A stretch of 64,000 bases of DNA. It comes from Deltaproteobacteria bacterium. Its GTDB lineage: Bacteria; CG2-30-53-67. The translations under genes were made by a program, and so were the position numbers. The notes under the pieces were generated by a model. The model made no database searches. It was not told where the DNA came from and saw only the letters and a list, made by a program, of their open reading frames with translations. Location: contig JAADIO010000035.1 of the NCBI GenBank assembly GCA_013151235.1, positions 1-64,000 of the forward strand, written 5' to 3'. Within the stretch, counting starts at the first letter, position 1, and each line of letters starts with the position of its first letter. Shown one piece after another: positions 17,026 to 25,606 of the stretch.

Positions 17026-17822
17026 TTTTTCTCCAGTAATAAACGTAAAACAACATTCGCCTGGTGATGCGCCGCCACTCCCACCCGGGGGGACATGAGT
17101 CCCGTTCCCGGCGCAGCGGCCGTCGTCCCATCGCCGACGATGAAGCACCGTTTTCCGAAGGGAGTGATCCGGATTTCCCCAGAGGGACCGTACCCGGCGA
17201 GGCCCGAGGCGCAGACGACAAAGGTCCCGTCCATCTTCCGGAGGACGGTATTGATCATCATCGACTTGGCTTCGGCCGTATCGAAGGCCTCTACGATTAC
17301 GGAGACCCCGGCAAAGATCTCCGTCAGGTTCTCCGGGGTCAGACAGACTTCATGACTCGAAACTTCCACATAGGGGTTGATCCGATGGAGGTTCGCAGTC
17401 ATTGCCGCCGCTTTGGTCATCCCGATCTGGTCGGTGAAATACTGCTGACGGTTCAGGTTGGAAGGTTCCACCACATCGTAATCGGCAAGGATCAGCCGCC
17501 CGACGCCGAGCCGGGCAAGCGCCACCGCCACGGAGGAACCGAGCCCTCCCAGTCCGGCAATCCCGACGACCCCCCTTTTCACCTTATCATGGACACCGGG
17601 CGTATGACGGGCCGCCATGAGAATTTCCAGTTCTTCCCGGGAAGGAACCTCCCCGCGCCGGATCAGGACCACCTCATCCCCCTCTGAAAGAAGCCGGTCG
17701 TCGGACACGGGAAAACCGTTGAGAATGAGGAGATCGGCGTTCGGCTTTTCGGCTTCACGAAGGGCATGGAGAGTTAGTTGCTCCGGCAGGGCGAGAAACC
17801 TTTCATTGACTTTGATCCGCAT
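17022..17822 (-). CDS. thiF: ThiS adenylyltransferase ThiF with N-terminal ThiS-like domain
   Basis: It activates the ThiS C-terminus with ATP. The start ATG 17822 is preceded by a GGAG box 7 bp upstream. Residues 1-65 form a ThiS-like beta-grasp domain (MRIKVNERFLALPEQLTLHA) without a terminal Gly-Gly. Residues from about 80 are the E1-like domain: VGIAGLGGLGSSVAVALARL nucleotide loop, ADYDVVEPSNLNRQQYF. The usual zinc-binding CxxC pairs near the end are absent, as in the ThiF family-2 proteins found with ThiH. First gene after the riboswitch; stop overlaps thiH start. Confidence 0.9.
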   Translation of the reverse strand: MRIKVNERFLALPEQLTLHALREAEKPNADLLILNGFPVSDDRLLSEGDEVVLIRRGEVPSREELEILMAARHTPGVHDKVKRGVVGIAGLGGLGSSVAVALARLGVGRLILADYDVVEPSNLNRQQYFTDQIGMTKAAAMTANLHRINPYVEVSSHEVCLTPENLTEIFAGVSVIVEAFDTAEAKSMMINTVLRKMDGTFVVCASGLAGYGPSGEIRITPFGKRCFIVGDGTTAAAPGTGLMSPRVGVAAHHQANVVLRLLLEKK

Positions 17823-17937
17823 GGCAGAACTCCACCCGCAGGATCGCAGCGGCAATCCAGGACCCACGAACCGGATGAGAGTAAAGAAGGAGGATTCGGA
17901 GGGAGCGGGGAGACCCCGCAAAAAAGACTCCAAACCG

Positions 17938-18022
17938 TTTCCCTACGCCGGCATGACCCGGATCAGGTTCGAAGGGTCGCCCGTCTGCACGGGACTCTCA
18001 GCCGTTCCGGCTCCCCTACGGT
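17938..18022 (-). promoter_or_regulatory. TPP riboswitch (THI element)
   Basis: Read on the minus strand it has all conserved blocks in order: GGGGAGCC, GGCTGAGA, ACCCTTCGAACCTGATC, and CATGCCGGCGTAGGGAAA. The P1 helix can be extended by CAAACCGT (about 18019-18026) pairing with ACGGTTTG just 3' of the aptamer. About 6 bases further comes TTTTTT, and then a GCGGGG-TCT-CCCCGC hairpin. About 115 bp lie between the aptamer and the thiF ATG. It should repress the thi operon when thiamine pyrophosphate is plentiful. Which platform (termination or translation) is used is not clear. Confidence 0.95.
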
Positions 18023-18033
18023 TTGATGATGGG

Positions 18034-18063
18034 ACTATAGCAGAAAGAAAGTATCCGTGTCAA
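18034..18063 (-). promoter_or_regulatory. Sigma70-type promoter of the thi operon
   Basis: A perfect TTGACA (18058-18063) and TATAGT (18034-18039) are separated by 18 bp on the minus strand. The expected start site near 18027 falls a few bases before the riboswitch P1 helix. Confidence 0.75.
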
Positions 18064-18156
18064 ATACTTTGCCGGATCGTACGTTTTCCCGTTTCCGGCA
18101 AAGACACCTTCCTGTATAATTGCATGAGGAAATCTGTGAATCACGGGAAGGAACCA

Positions 18157-19128
18157 ATGAAAAACCGCATCCTCATTCTCATCAACCCGGCGGCGGGAAA
18201 CGGCGCAGGCAGCCGGATCCATTCGTTGATCCGTTCATCACTGCATGATCCGGCCCGCGGGGAAAGGATTGATGCCGTCCTCACCGACCGGATCAACCTG
18301 GTTTCACAAGCCGGTGAAGCTGCGCTCCGCTATTCCCGGATCATCGCCGCGGGGGGAGACGGCACGGTCTCCCGGATCGCGGAGGGAATCTTCAGAAGCG
18401 GAGGGAAAGCAGCGCTCGGACTCCTCCCTCTCGGAACCGGGAACGACCTTGCTCGCACACTGGGGCTCTTCCCCCCTGCCCTCCGGGAGACGGAACAAGG
18501 CCTTGCCGACGCCGTCGATTCCATGGCCCGCGCAGGGACACGCCCCTTCAACCTCCTCGCCATGGATGGGGTCGGATACTTCATCGATTACGCCGGGATA
18601 GGACTCGACGGAACCGTACTGAAGAGCTACACAGCGTTTCAGAAGAACCGTTTCTATCGGCTGTTGCGGCCGGCACGGCTTCTCCGTCTTCTCCTCTACG
18701 GTCTGTTCCTCTTGCGTCACCTTGCATACCGACTCCCGCCGAACATCGAGATCCGCACCGGCGACGGGGATGAACCCGTCCATACAGGGAAAGAGCATTC
18801 CCTTCAGGGTGTCGTCATCAGCAATATCCCCTACTACGCCGGCGGTTTTCCGCTCGCGCCAGAAACCGATCCCTCCGGCGGTCTTTTTACGGTCACGCTG
18901 ATAAAAGGTCTTCCGGATATCCTCCGTATCCTCTCCTCCCGGATTTCCCCCTCTCACCACATTCCCGAAGCCCTCAGGCAGATCAACACCTCACGCCTGA
19001 CCTGGTCCGTCCCGCCGGGCGTCCCATTCCAGTGGGACGGAGAATGGTCTTCCACCCCTCTCCCCCCCTCCGGAACGGTCAAAGTCGCAGGACAAATACC
19101 GGTACTGATCCCCCTTTTTCAAAAATAG
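18157..19128 (+). CDS. Diacylglycerol/lipid kinase family protein (YegS/DagK-like)
   Basis: It is an ATP-dependent lipid kinase of about 323 residues from ATG 18157, with GGGAAGGA as ribosome site. The catalytic N-domain shows LILINPAAGNGAGSRIH, IIAAGGDGTVSRIAEGI (GGDGT signature) and LGLLPLGTGNDLARTL. The C-terminal beta domain follows, with ALPETDPSGG-like AGGFPLAPETDPSGGLFTV (Mg-site Asp). Divergently transcribed from the thi operon. The physiological lipid substrate is not evident. Confidence 0.9.
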   Translation: MKNRILILINPAAGNGAGSRIHSLIRSSLHDPARGERIDAVLTDRINLVSQAGEAALRYSRIIAAGGDGTVSRIAEGIFRSGGKAALGLLPLGTGNDLARTLGLFPPALRETEQGLADAVDSMARAGTRPFNLLAMDGVGYFIDYAGIGLDGTVLKSYTAFQKNRFYRLLRPARLLRLLLYGLFLLRHLAYRLPPNIEIRTGDGDEPVHTGKEHSLQGVVISNIPYYAGGFPLAPETDPSGGLFTVTLIKGLPDILRILSSRISPSHHIPEALRQINTSRLTWSVPPGVPFQWDGEWSSTPLPPSGTVKVAGQIPVLIPLFQK

Positions 19129-19202
19129 ACCACGCGGGAAAATCGGTTTGCCTCCCCATTATATTATTGTTATAGTACCACTCTCGAACGGGAGACCTGA
19201 TC

Positions 19203-19826
19203 ATGATCGACTGGCGTTATCTGACTCTTCCGGTGATCGGTGCCGTCATCGGATGGATCACCAACCTGATCGCCATCAAGATGCTCTTCCGCCCCTACCG
19301 GCCGGTCAAGATTCTCGGCATGACCTTCCAGGGGTTGCTCCCCCGCCGGCGCAAAGAGTTTGCCCTCAGCATTGCGAAGACGGTGGAACGGGACCTGCTC
19401 ACGGCCGAGGATATCACCCGTTTCCTCGAAGATGTTCACTGGGAGGAGGAGGTGGAACGGGCCGTGGAAGAAAGCCTGGAGAGCCGCCTCAAGAGCGGGA
19501 GGGTCAGGCTCCTGCTCAGGGCACCGATCTTCGGCCTGATCGGGCAGGAAGTGATTCGTCAACTGAAGGGAATCTTGAGCCGGACCATCATTGAAAAAGT
19601 CCGGGAACACAAAGGTCCCCTGGTGGAAAAGTTCCAGGATGCCCTGGAACTGGAAAAGATCATTTCCAGGAAAGTGGAAGGCTTCAACATGGAAAAACTG
19701 GAATCCCTCCTGATGAACCTGATCGCGAAAGAACTGTCCTATATCGAGCTGGTGGGGGCGGTCCTCGGTTTTCTCATCGGTCTGGCACAGATGGCGCTTT
19801 TGCTTTTTCTGAAAAATATTCATTAA
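19203..19826 (+). CDS. DUF445-family membrane protein
   Basis: The 207-residue protein has a hydrophobic N-terminal helix (LTLPVIGAVIGWITNLIAIKM, given here in two parts: residues 5-17 and 18-25) and a C-terminal helix near 183-200. Between them lies a charged helical region with RRRKEFALSIAKTVERDLLT, the conserved core of DUF445/YheB-type proteins. Function unknown in the family. The stop lies one base before the rsmI ATG, so the two are coupled. Confidence 0.8.
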   Translation: MIDWRYLTLPVIGAVIGWITNLIAIKMLFRPYRPVKILGMTFQGLLPRRRKEFALSIAKTVERDLLTAEDITRFLEDVHWEEEVERAVEESLESRLKSGRVRLLLRAPIFGLIGQEVIRQLKGILSRTIIEKVREHKGPLVEKFQDALELEKIISRKVEGFNMEKLESLLMNLIAKELSYIELVGAVLGFLIGLAQMALLLFLKNIH

Positions 19827-19827
19827 T

Positions 19828-20694
19828 ATGATGGCAACAGGGATCCTCTACATCGTGGCCACACCAATCGGCAATCTGGAGGATATAACCTTCCGGGCCG
19901 TCCGAATCCTCAAGGAGGTGGATCTCATCGCCGCTGAGGATACACGTCACTCCTCCCGGCTTCTGAAACATTACGGGATCACAACCCCCACAACCAGCTA
20001 TCACGACTATACGGATTCGAAGAAACGTGCCTCTCTGATGCGCCGACTGGCGACGGGTGACAAGATCGCTCTCATCAGCGACGCCGGCACACCGGGGATC
20101 TCCGATCCCGGCTACCGGTTGATTTCCGAGGCGGTTGCCGGAGGGATCGAAGTGACGGCCGTGCCCGGTCCATCGGTCCTGACGGCGGCGCTCTCCGCAG
20201 CCGGTCTTCCCACGGATGCCTTCTATTTCAATGGTTATCTCCCGAACCGGGCCGCCGCCCGCCGTAAGGTGCTCCGATCCCTGGCGGAACGGCGGGAAAC
20301 CCTGGTCCTCTATGAGGCACCCCACCGGATCACGGCCTCGCTTTCCGACATGAAAGACCTGCTCGGCAACCGGCGAATCGCCGTCTGCCGGGAGATGACC
20401 AAGCTCCACGAGGAGATCTTCCGGGGGAACCTGGAAGAAGCCCTGCAAAACTTCTCCACGCGGGAAAAGATCCGGGGGGAGTTTACCCTCGTTGTCGAAG
20501 GGGCGAAAAAAGACCCGGCTCTACCGGTCGACCTGAACCTTCCGGATGAAATCACCCGAGCCATGGAGGGAGCAGGAGTGAACCGGAAGGAGGCGGTGCG
20601 GATCGTCGCGGAACGGTTCGGCCTCCCGAAAAAGGTGGTTTACCGGGCAAGCCTAACGGACAAGGATTCGCACTTACCATCATCACCTCGATGA
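19828..20694 (+). CDS. rsmI: 16S rRNA 2'-O-methyltransferase RsmI
   Basis: It methylates the ribose of C1402 in 16S rRNA using S-adenosylmethionine. The 288 residues carry TPIGNLEDITFRA, AAEDTRHSSRLLKHYGI, LISDAGTPGISDPGYRL and AVPGPSVLTAALSAAGLP, the standard tetrapyrrole-methylase-fold motifs. Two ATGs occur in tandem (19828 and 19831); either can serve. It directly follows DUF445. Confidence 0.96.
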   Translation: MMATGILYIVATPIGNLEDITFRAVRILKEVDLIAAEDTRHSSRLLKHYGITTPTTSYHDYTDSKKRASLMRRLATGDKIALISDAGTPGISDPGYRLISEAVAGGIEVTAVPGPSVLTAALSAAGLPTDAFYFNGYLPNRAAARRKVLRSLAERRETLVLYEAPHRITASLSDMKDLLGNRRIAVCREMTKLHEEIFRGNLEEALQNFSTREKIRGEFTLVVEGAKKDPALPVDLNLPDEITRAMEGAGVNRKEAVRIVAERFGLPKKVVYRASLTDKDSHLPSSPR

Positions 20695-20716
20695 ATTCAT
20701 ACAAAGGAGAAAATCG

Positions 20717-21844
20717 ATGGAACCGAGCAAAGTCTATTACGTCTCCGCCCGGGCGACCAAGTGGTCCTACCGGGAGAGCCTGGCGGGCCGTTTCGAGACA
20801 CTTCTGAAAGAGTTCCAGGTCGGGAAGTACCTCAAGAAAAAAGACCCTGTGGCGCTGAAGATGCACTTCGGCTCCGAAGGGGCGCACAGGATCATCCGGC
20901 CCCTCTTCGTCCGAAAGGTGGTTGAGACCGTTCGCCGGGCGGGGGGAAAACCCTTTGTCACCGACACCGTCCGGATCAAGGGACTTGACTACCTGAAGGT
21001 AGCGAACGAAAACGGAATCAACGAACAGGCCTGCGGGGCGCCGGTGATCCTGGCCGACGGAATCTTCGGCAATGATCACGTCTCCGTACCCTCAGGTTCG
21101 GAACAGGGGGAGGTCTTCGTCGCTTCCGCCCTTCATGACGCGCCGTCCATGATCGTCCTCTCCCACTTCAAGGGGCATGTCAATGCCGGAATCGGCGGGG
21201 CAATCAAGAACCTCGCCATGGGGGGGCTCTCCGGCTCCGACCGCAACCACGACTGGAAGCACGGCAGGGGGGGAATGCATACCCACCACACGGCCGGCAA
21301 GATCGAGTGGGAACGGGAACAGTGCAGTCTCTGCAACCAGTGCGTGGAGATCTGCCCTCTCGACGCATGCTCTTTTGAAAACGAACTGTGGGAATACAAT
21401 GCAAAAAAATGCTGGCGCTGCGGGCGCTGCGCCCGGGTCTGCCCCGAGGGGGCCCTTGATATGCCGATGGATGAGGACCGCTTTCACCAGGGGATGGCGG
21501 AATCGACAAAGGCCGTTCTTTCCACATTTAAAGAACACCGCGTCCTCTACATTAACTTTCTGCTTGAAATCCAGCCGGAATGCGACTGCATGCCCGGCGC
21601 CGATGTACCGGTAGTTCAGGACCTCGGGATTCTGCTCTCCGACGATATCGTGGCGATCGACCAGGCATCCTGCGACCTGATCCTCCAGAACCCGCCTCTC
21701 CCCGGATCCATGGCCGAGGACCGGGGGCTGAAGCCAGGGGACGACATCATGCTCAAGCTTCACAGAATCGACGGCCGGAAACATATCGATGCGGCCTGTG
21801 CGCTGGGCCTGGGGAACAAGGAATATTCCCTCATCAAGACCTGA
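20717..21844 (+). CDS. DUF362 protein with two-cluster ferredoxin domain
   Basis: The 375-residue protein has an N-terminal and C-terminal DUF362 region (KKDPVALKMHFGSEGAHRII near 36-55; AGGKPFVTDT; LSHFKGHVNAGIGGAIKNLA near 151-170). An inserted ferredoxin domain has CSLCNQCVEICP and CWRCGRCARVCP, giving two [4Fe-4S] sites at about 199-245. Family members are iron-sulfur proteins of unproven reaction. Ribosome site AAAGGAG precedes ATG 20717. No partner redox enzyme is adjacent. Confidence 0.88.
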   Translation: MEPSKVYYVSARATKWSYRESLAGRFETLLKEFQVGKYLKKKDPVALKMHFGSEGAHRIIRPLFVRKVVETVRRAGGKPFVTDTVRIKGLDYLKVANENGINEQACGAPVILADGIFGNDHVSVPSGSEQGEVFVASALHDAPSMIVLSHFKGHVNAGIGGAIKNLAMGGLSGSDRNHDWKHGRGGMHTHHTAGKIEWEREQCSLCNQCVEICPLDACSFENELWEYNAKKCWRCGRCARVCPEGALDMPMDEDRFHQGMAESTKAVLSTFKEHRVLYINFLLEIQPECDCMPGADVPVVQDLGILLSDDIVAIDQASCDLILQNPPLPGSMAEDRGLKPGDDIMLKLHRIDGRKHIDAACALGLGNKEYSLIKT

Positions 21845-21850
21845 ATCGTC

Positions 21851-21878
21851 TTGACACCCGCCCCGAAAACGTTATAAA
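21851..21878 (+). promoter_or_regulatory. Sigma70-type promoter for the REC-HisKA gene
   Basis: TTGACA (21851-21856) and TATAAA (21873-21878) are spaced by 16 bp. The expected start near 21885 lies after the in-frame ATG at 21880, which supports GTG 21913 as the true start of the next gene. Confidence 0.65.
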
Positions 21879-21912
21879 AATGATAGGTCTGCTTCTCGAA
21901 AGGATTATACCG

Positions 21913-22590
21913 GTGGGAAAGATTTTGATTGTTGACGATTCCGAGGACAATCGCGAGGTACTGCGCGCCGTCCTGGAACACCAGGACTATGAGGTCATCT
22001 CCGCTGAGAGCGGCGAAGAAGCAATCCGCCTTGCCGTCGAGATTTCTCCGGACCTGATCCTGATGGATGTCATCATGCCGGGGATGGACGGGATCACGAC
22101 CTGCCGGACGTTGCATACCCATGACAAGACGCAGGGGATTCCGGTCATCATGCTGACGGCAAAAAATGAACCGGAGGACTTGCAGCGGGGACTCGAAGCA
22201 GGGGCCGTGGACTACGTCAAAAAACCCTTCCTGATGGCCGAACTGATGGCACGAGTCAAGACCGCCCTTCGCCTGAAGGCCGCCCAGGACAAACTGGTGG
22301 TACAGGAAAAAAAGATCGCCGTCATGGAGCTGGCCGGGGCCGCCGCCCATGAACTCAACCAACCCCTCACCGTCATTAACTGTCAGGTTAAACTCCTTGA
22401 AGAAGCCCTCGAAGAAGAGGGGGTTTTTCCCGGCAGCCGGGAGATCGAAATCATCTATGAATCGGTACGGAAGATGACGGAGATCATCCGGAAGATCGGG
22501 AACATTACGAAGTACAGAACCAAGGAGTATCTCCTCGGCGACAAGATCATCGACCTTGATGAAGCGTGCGAGGATGAAGTCGAGGAATGA
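21913..22590 (+). CDS. Response regulator receiver fused to a HisKA-like dimerisation region
   Basis: The GTG start at 21913 is chosen because an AGGA box lies upstream and MGKILIVDDSEDNRE is the usual receiver start; an in-frame ATG at 21880 sits inside the promoter. Residues 1-120 form a receiver with DD, phospho-acceptor in LILMDVIMPGMDG, the Thr of MLTAKNE and the Lys of KKPF. Residues 130-215 form a helical segment with AAAHELNQPLTVINCQVKLL, matching the histidine-phosphate region of kinases. There is no ATP-binding domain. It may dimerise with or be phosphorylated by another kinase. Confidence 0.85.
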   Translation: MGKILIVDDSEDNREVLRAVLEHQDYEVISAESGEEAIRLAVEISPDLILMDVIMPGMDGITTCRTLHTHDKTQGIPVIMLTAKNEPEDLQRGLEAGAVDYVKKPFLMAELMARVKTALRLKAAQDKLVVQEKKIAVMELAGAAAHELNQPLTVINCQVKLLEEALEEEGVFPGSREIEIIYESVRKMTEIIRKIGNITKYRTKEYLLGDKIIDLDEACEDEVEE

Positions 22591-22698
22591 CGTACGTTCC
22601 GCATTGCCTTTGACGTTGATCTTGCCTTTGCCGGATCCCGCTTTTCGCCGCTTGACCTGCTTCCTGCAAAATCGGGGGAAGTCCAGATATCTTTTCCC

Positions 22699-22745
22699 TT
22701 GACATCACGGCGGCAGAATGTTTAATTTAGTAATTGAATTCAATT
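22699..22745 (+). promoter_or_regulatory. Promoter and palindromic operator of the Rrf2 regulator
   Basis: TTGACA (22699-22704) and TTTAAT (22721-22726), spacing 16 bp, are followed by the perfect 14-bp palindrome AATTGAATTCAATT at 22732-22745, about 30 bp before the Rrf2 start. The position over the transcription start suggests an autoregulatory site. Confidence 0.55.
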
Positions 22746-22774
22746 GATTCATTTAACTATTTCCGGAATCCTTC

Positions 22775-23221
22775 ATGGAATTGACTCGGGCTGCGGATTA
22801 CGCCTTGCGGGGTGTTCTATATCTCTCCTTGCAACCGGAAGGGACCCTTTCCGTCATCAGCGAAATTGCCGAACAGATGGATATCCCCGAAGGGTTCCTT
22901 GCGCGAATCTTCCAGACCTTGGCCAAATCCGGCATCATCCGTTCCCACCGGGGCAAAAAAGGGGGCTTCTCCCTGGCTCTTCCGGCGGAAGAGATCAATA
23001 TGCGGAAAGTGATTGAGACCATGGAGGGACCGATTCACCTGAACCGCTGTCTCAACGGATACGGCGACTGCGGGCGTGGAACGCTCTGCTCCCTGCATGA
23101 TGTGTGGTGCCGCATTCAGGAACAGGTGATTACGACCCTTGGTGAAACAACCTTCTCCTACCTCGCCCAACAGACGAAAAACAAGATGCAGGAACATCCC
23201 CCTGCCGAATCATCTTCATGA
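22775..23221 (+). CDS. Rrf2-family iron-sulfur transcription regulator
   Basis: The 148-residue protein begins MELTRAADYALRGVLYLSL, the standard Rrf2 start. It has a winged helix (SVISEIAEQMDIPEGFLARI, then SHRGKKGGFSLA) and three or four cysteines in NRCLNGYGDCGRGTLC plus a later C in VWCR. These are the cluster ligands of IscR/RsrR-type members. It probably senses redox, iron or nitric oxide. No isc or suf operon lies next to it, so targets are unknown. Confidence 0.9.
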   Translation: MELTRAADYALRGVLYLSLQPEGTLSVISEIAEQMDIPEGFLARIFQTLAKSGIIRSHRGKKGGFSLALPAEEINMRKVIETMEGPIHLNRCLNGYGDCGRGTLCSLHDVWCRIQEQVITTLGETTFSYLAQQTKNKMQEHPPAESSS

Positions 23222-23361
23222 ATCAACGAGAGAAAGAGAACGATTCTTACGGAATAATTTTTTTCTGTCGCTGTATTTGCCAAGATCTTCTGTTGACAAG
23301 GCCACGGAGAGTATGAGAATGATATCAGAGTAGATTCGAACTCCTGATCCGGAATATCATC

Positions 23362-24309
23362 ATGCAAATCATTCGCGACCTTGTCCAGCTGGAACATCGG
23401 TTTACTTATCCTGTCGTCACCCTCGGCAACTATGACGGGGTGCATCTGGGGCATCAGAAGATCTTTGAACAGGTGATGGCAAGAGCCCGGAAGATGTCCG
23501 GGACCTCAATCATCTTCACCTTCGAACCGCACCCTCTCAAAGTACTTTCCCCTTCCACGGCCCCACCGCTTCTGAATACCTTTCGACGGAAAATGGAACT
23601 CTTTGAGGCCTACGGCATCGAGGTCGTCATTTGCGCTGAATTCACCCGGGAATTAGCCGCCACACCACCGGAGGACTTCATCAAAAACATTCTTGTCGAT
23701 CAAGTCGGAGTAAAAGAAATTCTCGTGGGATATGACTACGCCTTCGGCCGGGGCAAACAGGGAAACACCGACGCCATGGCGGAGATGGGAAGACGTTACG
23801 GTTTTCAGGTAGAGGTCATCCCGGCATTTACCCTGCATGAAGAAGTGGTCAGTACGACTCGAATCCGGGAGCTCGTGCGCCGGGGAGAGATCCGGAAGGT
23901 CTGTACTCTCCTTGGACGTTGCTACGCCAGCGAGGGGATTGTCACCGCCGGCGACCACCGAGGCAAAGGCCTGGGCTTTCCCACGGCAAACCTCGAATCC
24001 CATAATGAAATCTTCCCGAAACGGGGGGTCTATGCCGTACAAGTCGAATACAAAGACCGTCTCTTTGACGGCGTGGCCAACATCGGGACCCACCCCACTT
24101 TCGGCGAAGGGCAGGTCACCATCGAGGTGCACATCTTTGATTTTCAGGAAGAGATCTATGGACAATTCGTCCGGGTTCTCTACCGGGAACGCCTTCGGGA
24201 TGAACAGACCTTCGGTAGCAAGGAAAGTCTGGTCCGCCAGATCCATCAGGATATCAAGAAGACCAGGGAGATCCTTCAACCACACGGAAAGAAAGAAACA
24301 TCCAAATGA
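23362..24309 (+). CDS. ribF: Bifunctional riboflavin kinase / FAD synthetase RibF
   Basis: It converts riboflavin to FMN and FAD. The 315 residues hold the N-terminal adenylyltransferase (VVTLGNYDGVHLGHQKIFEQ; TTRIRELVRRGEI) and the C-terminal kinase domain (GIVTAGDHRGKGLGFPTANL; GVANIGTHPTF; EVHIFDF). Complete and of normal length. No FMN riboswitch is seen in the 140 bp upstream. The stop overlaps the next gene (ATGA). Confidence 0.96.
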   Translation: MQIIRDLVQLEHRFTYPVVTLGNYDGVHLGHQKIFEQVMARARKMSGTSIIFTFEPHPLKVLSPSTAPPLLNTFRRKMELFEAYGIEVVICAEFTRELAATPPEDFIKNILVDQVGVKEILVGYDYAFGRGKQGNTDAMAEMGRRYGFQVEVIPAFTLHEEVVSTTRIRELVRRGEIRKVCTLLGRCYASEGIVTAGDHRGKGLGFPTANLESHNEIFPKRGVYAVQVEYKDRLFDGVANIGTHPTFGEGQVTIEVHIFDFQEEIYGQFVRVLYRERLRDEQTFGSKESLVRQIHQDIKKTREILQPHGKKETSK

Positions 24310-25331
24310 TCAAATCACGTAAAATGTTCTGGTTCGGGATCATCCTCAGTCTCGCCCTCATCATCCTTCTTGTACAACGCACCGACATTCACAAACTTGC
24401 CCTCGCCTTCCGTCAGGCAAATTATCTCTACTGCCTGCCGGTCATTGCCGTCGCATTGCTCGGGATCCTGATCCGGGCATACCGCTGGGGTCATATCCTG
24501 GCCCCACTGCACCGGGCTTCCCGGAAAAATCTTTTTTCGGCCATGATGATCGGATTCATGGCGATTGACATTCTCCCTGCCCGTATCGGAGAAGTTGCAC
24601 GAGCCGTTCTGATCGGCAGAAAGGAACCGATCTCGAAAACCAGTGCGCTGGCAACCATTGTCGTGGAACGACTCTTTGACATATTTACCCTGCTTCTGCT
24701 GCTGGTCTGGGTCCTCTTTGCCATGTCGCACTCCACACTTCCCCCGGTCTATATCCGTACGCTCAAGGCAGGGGGGACCATGATGGCGGCACTCTTCGTC
24801 GGGGTCCTCTTGTTTCTCGTCTTCCTCCGCTTCAATACCGGTGTCGCTCTGAACTTCGTCCGGTTCTGCCTGCGCCCCTTTCCCCACTCATTGCAGACAA
24901 AGACACTGGAATTGATGGACTCCTTTGTCGCCGGTCTGACCACGATCCGGATGGGAAGAGACCTTCTCTGGATCATCTTTTACTCCGTCCTTCTCTGGAG
25001 TCTCTACGGAATAGGAAATCTTTTTATGCTTCGTTCTTTCGGCATTCGAACACCGGTTTATGTTCCTTTTTACCTGGTGATCGTACAGGCCTTTGCCGTC
25101 GGGATTCCTTCCTCACCGGGGTTTGTCGGCACCTACGATGCAGCCGTCGTAGCCGGGCTGGCACCTTTCCATGCCGATGAAGCCGTCCGGCTCAGCTTCG
25201 CCCTCCTCTCACATTTTCTGATCTTCCTCCCGGTCATCCTCTACGGGCTCATCCTCCTCTGGAGAGAGCATCTCACCCTCGATGTCCTAGAAAGAGAGGC
25301 CGGCACGGAGCCGGAGGAAACGGAGGGATGA
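24306..25331 (+). CDS. Lysylphosphatidylglycerol synthase-like flippase domain protein
   Basis: The 341-residue polytopic protein has about eight hydrophobic segments and the family blocks IRAYRWGHILAPL, IDILPARIGEVARAVLIGRK, TIVVERLFDIFTLL and GIPSSPGFVGTYDAAVV. This is the UPF0104/AglD-type membrane domain also seen in MprF. There is no C-terminal synthase domain, so a transport or flipping role is inferred. Start overlaps ribF. Confidence 0.85.
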   Translation: MIKSRKMFWFGIILSLALIILLVQRTDIHKLALAFRQANYLYCLPVIAVALLGILIRAYRWGHILAPLHRASRKNLFSAMMIGFMAIDILPARIGEVARAVLIGRKEPISKTSALATIVVERLFDIFTLLLLLVWVLFAMSHSTLPPVYIRTLKAGGTMMAALFVGVLLFLVFLRFNTGVALNFVRFCLRPFPHSLQTKTLELMDSFVAGLTTIRMGRDLLWIIFYSVLLWSLYGIGNLFMLRSFGIRTPVYVPFYLVIVQAFAVGIPSSPGFVGTYDAAVVAGLAPFHADEAVRLSFALLSHFLIFLPVILYGLILLWREHLTLDVLEREAGTEPEETEG

Positions 25332-25606
25332 TAATGGGACGGTTTTTTGTCTTTCTTCTCTGGGGATTGTTTGTCTACCTGTTATGGAAGGTTCTCTTTC
25401 CGGGCAGCAGACATCCGCACAGCGAGGAGACCCCGGAAACAACGATGGAGATCATGGTGCATGATCCGAACTGCAACACCTTCATCCCCCGCCCCGAAGC
25501 CCTCTCCAGAAAAATCGGCGGCAAAACACACTACTTCTGCAGCCGGAAATGCATGAAAGAGTTTCGTACCCGTACGCACAAAGAAACCCCGAATCAGCAG
25601 ACCTGA
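25328..25606 (+). CDS. Small membrane protein with a YHS/TRASH-like cysteine domain
   Basis: The 92 residues comprise one transmembrane helix (about 5-24) and a C-terminal metal-binding-like region: MVHDPNCNTFIPRP, then THYFCSRKCMKEF. The spaced Cys and FCSxxC pattern resembles YHS and TRASH domains that bind metal ions. ATG 25328 overlaps the flippase stop; a second ATG two codons on is equally possible. The 3' end overlaps the convergent plsC gene by 13 bp. Related small proteins have no settled function. Confidence 0.7.
   Translation: MIMGRFFVFLLWGLFVYLLWKVLFPGSRHPHSEETPETTMEIMVHDPNCNTFIPRPEALSRKIGGKTHYFCSRKCMKEFRTRTHKETPNQQT

Noticed and set aside
15637-17067. A 476-codon plus-strand frame opposite thiH
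   Set aside because: Antisense shadow of a radical SAM gene with clear cluster motifs on the minus strand.
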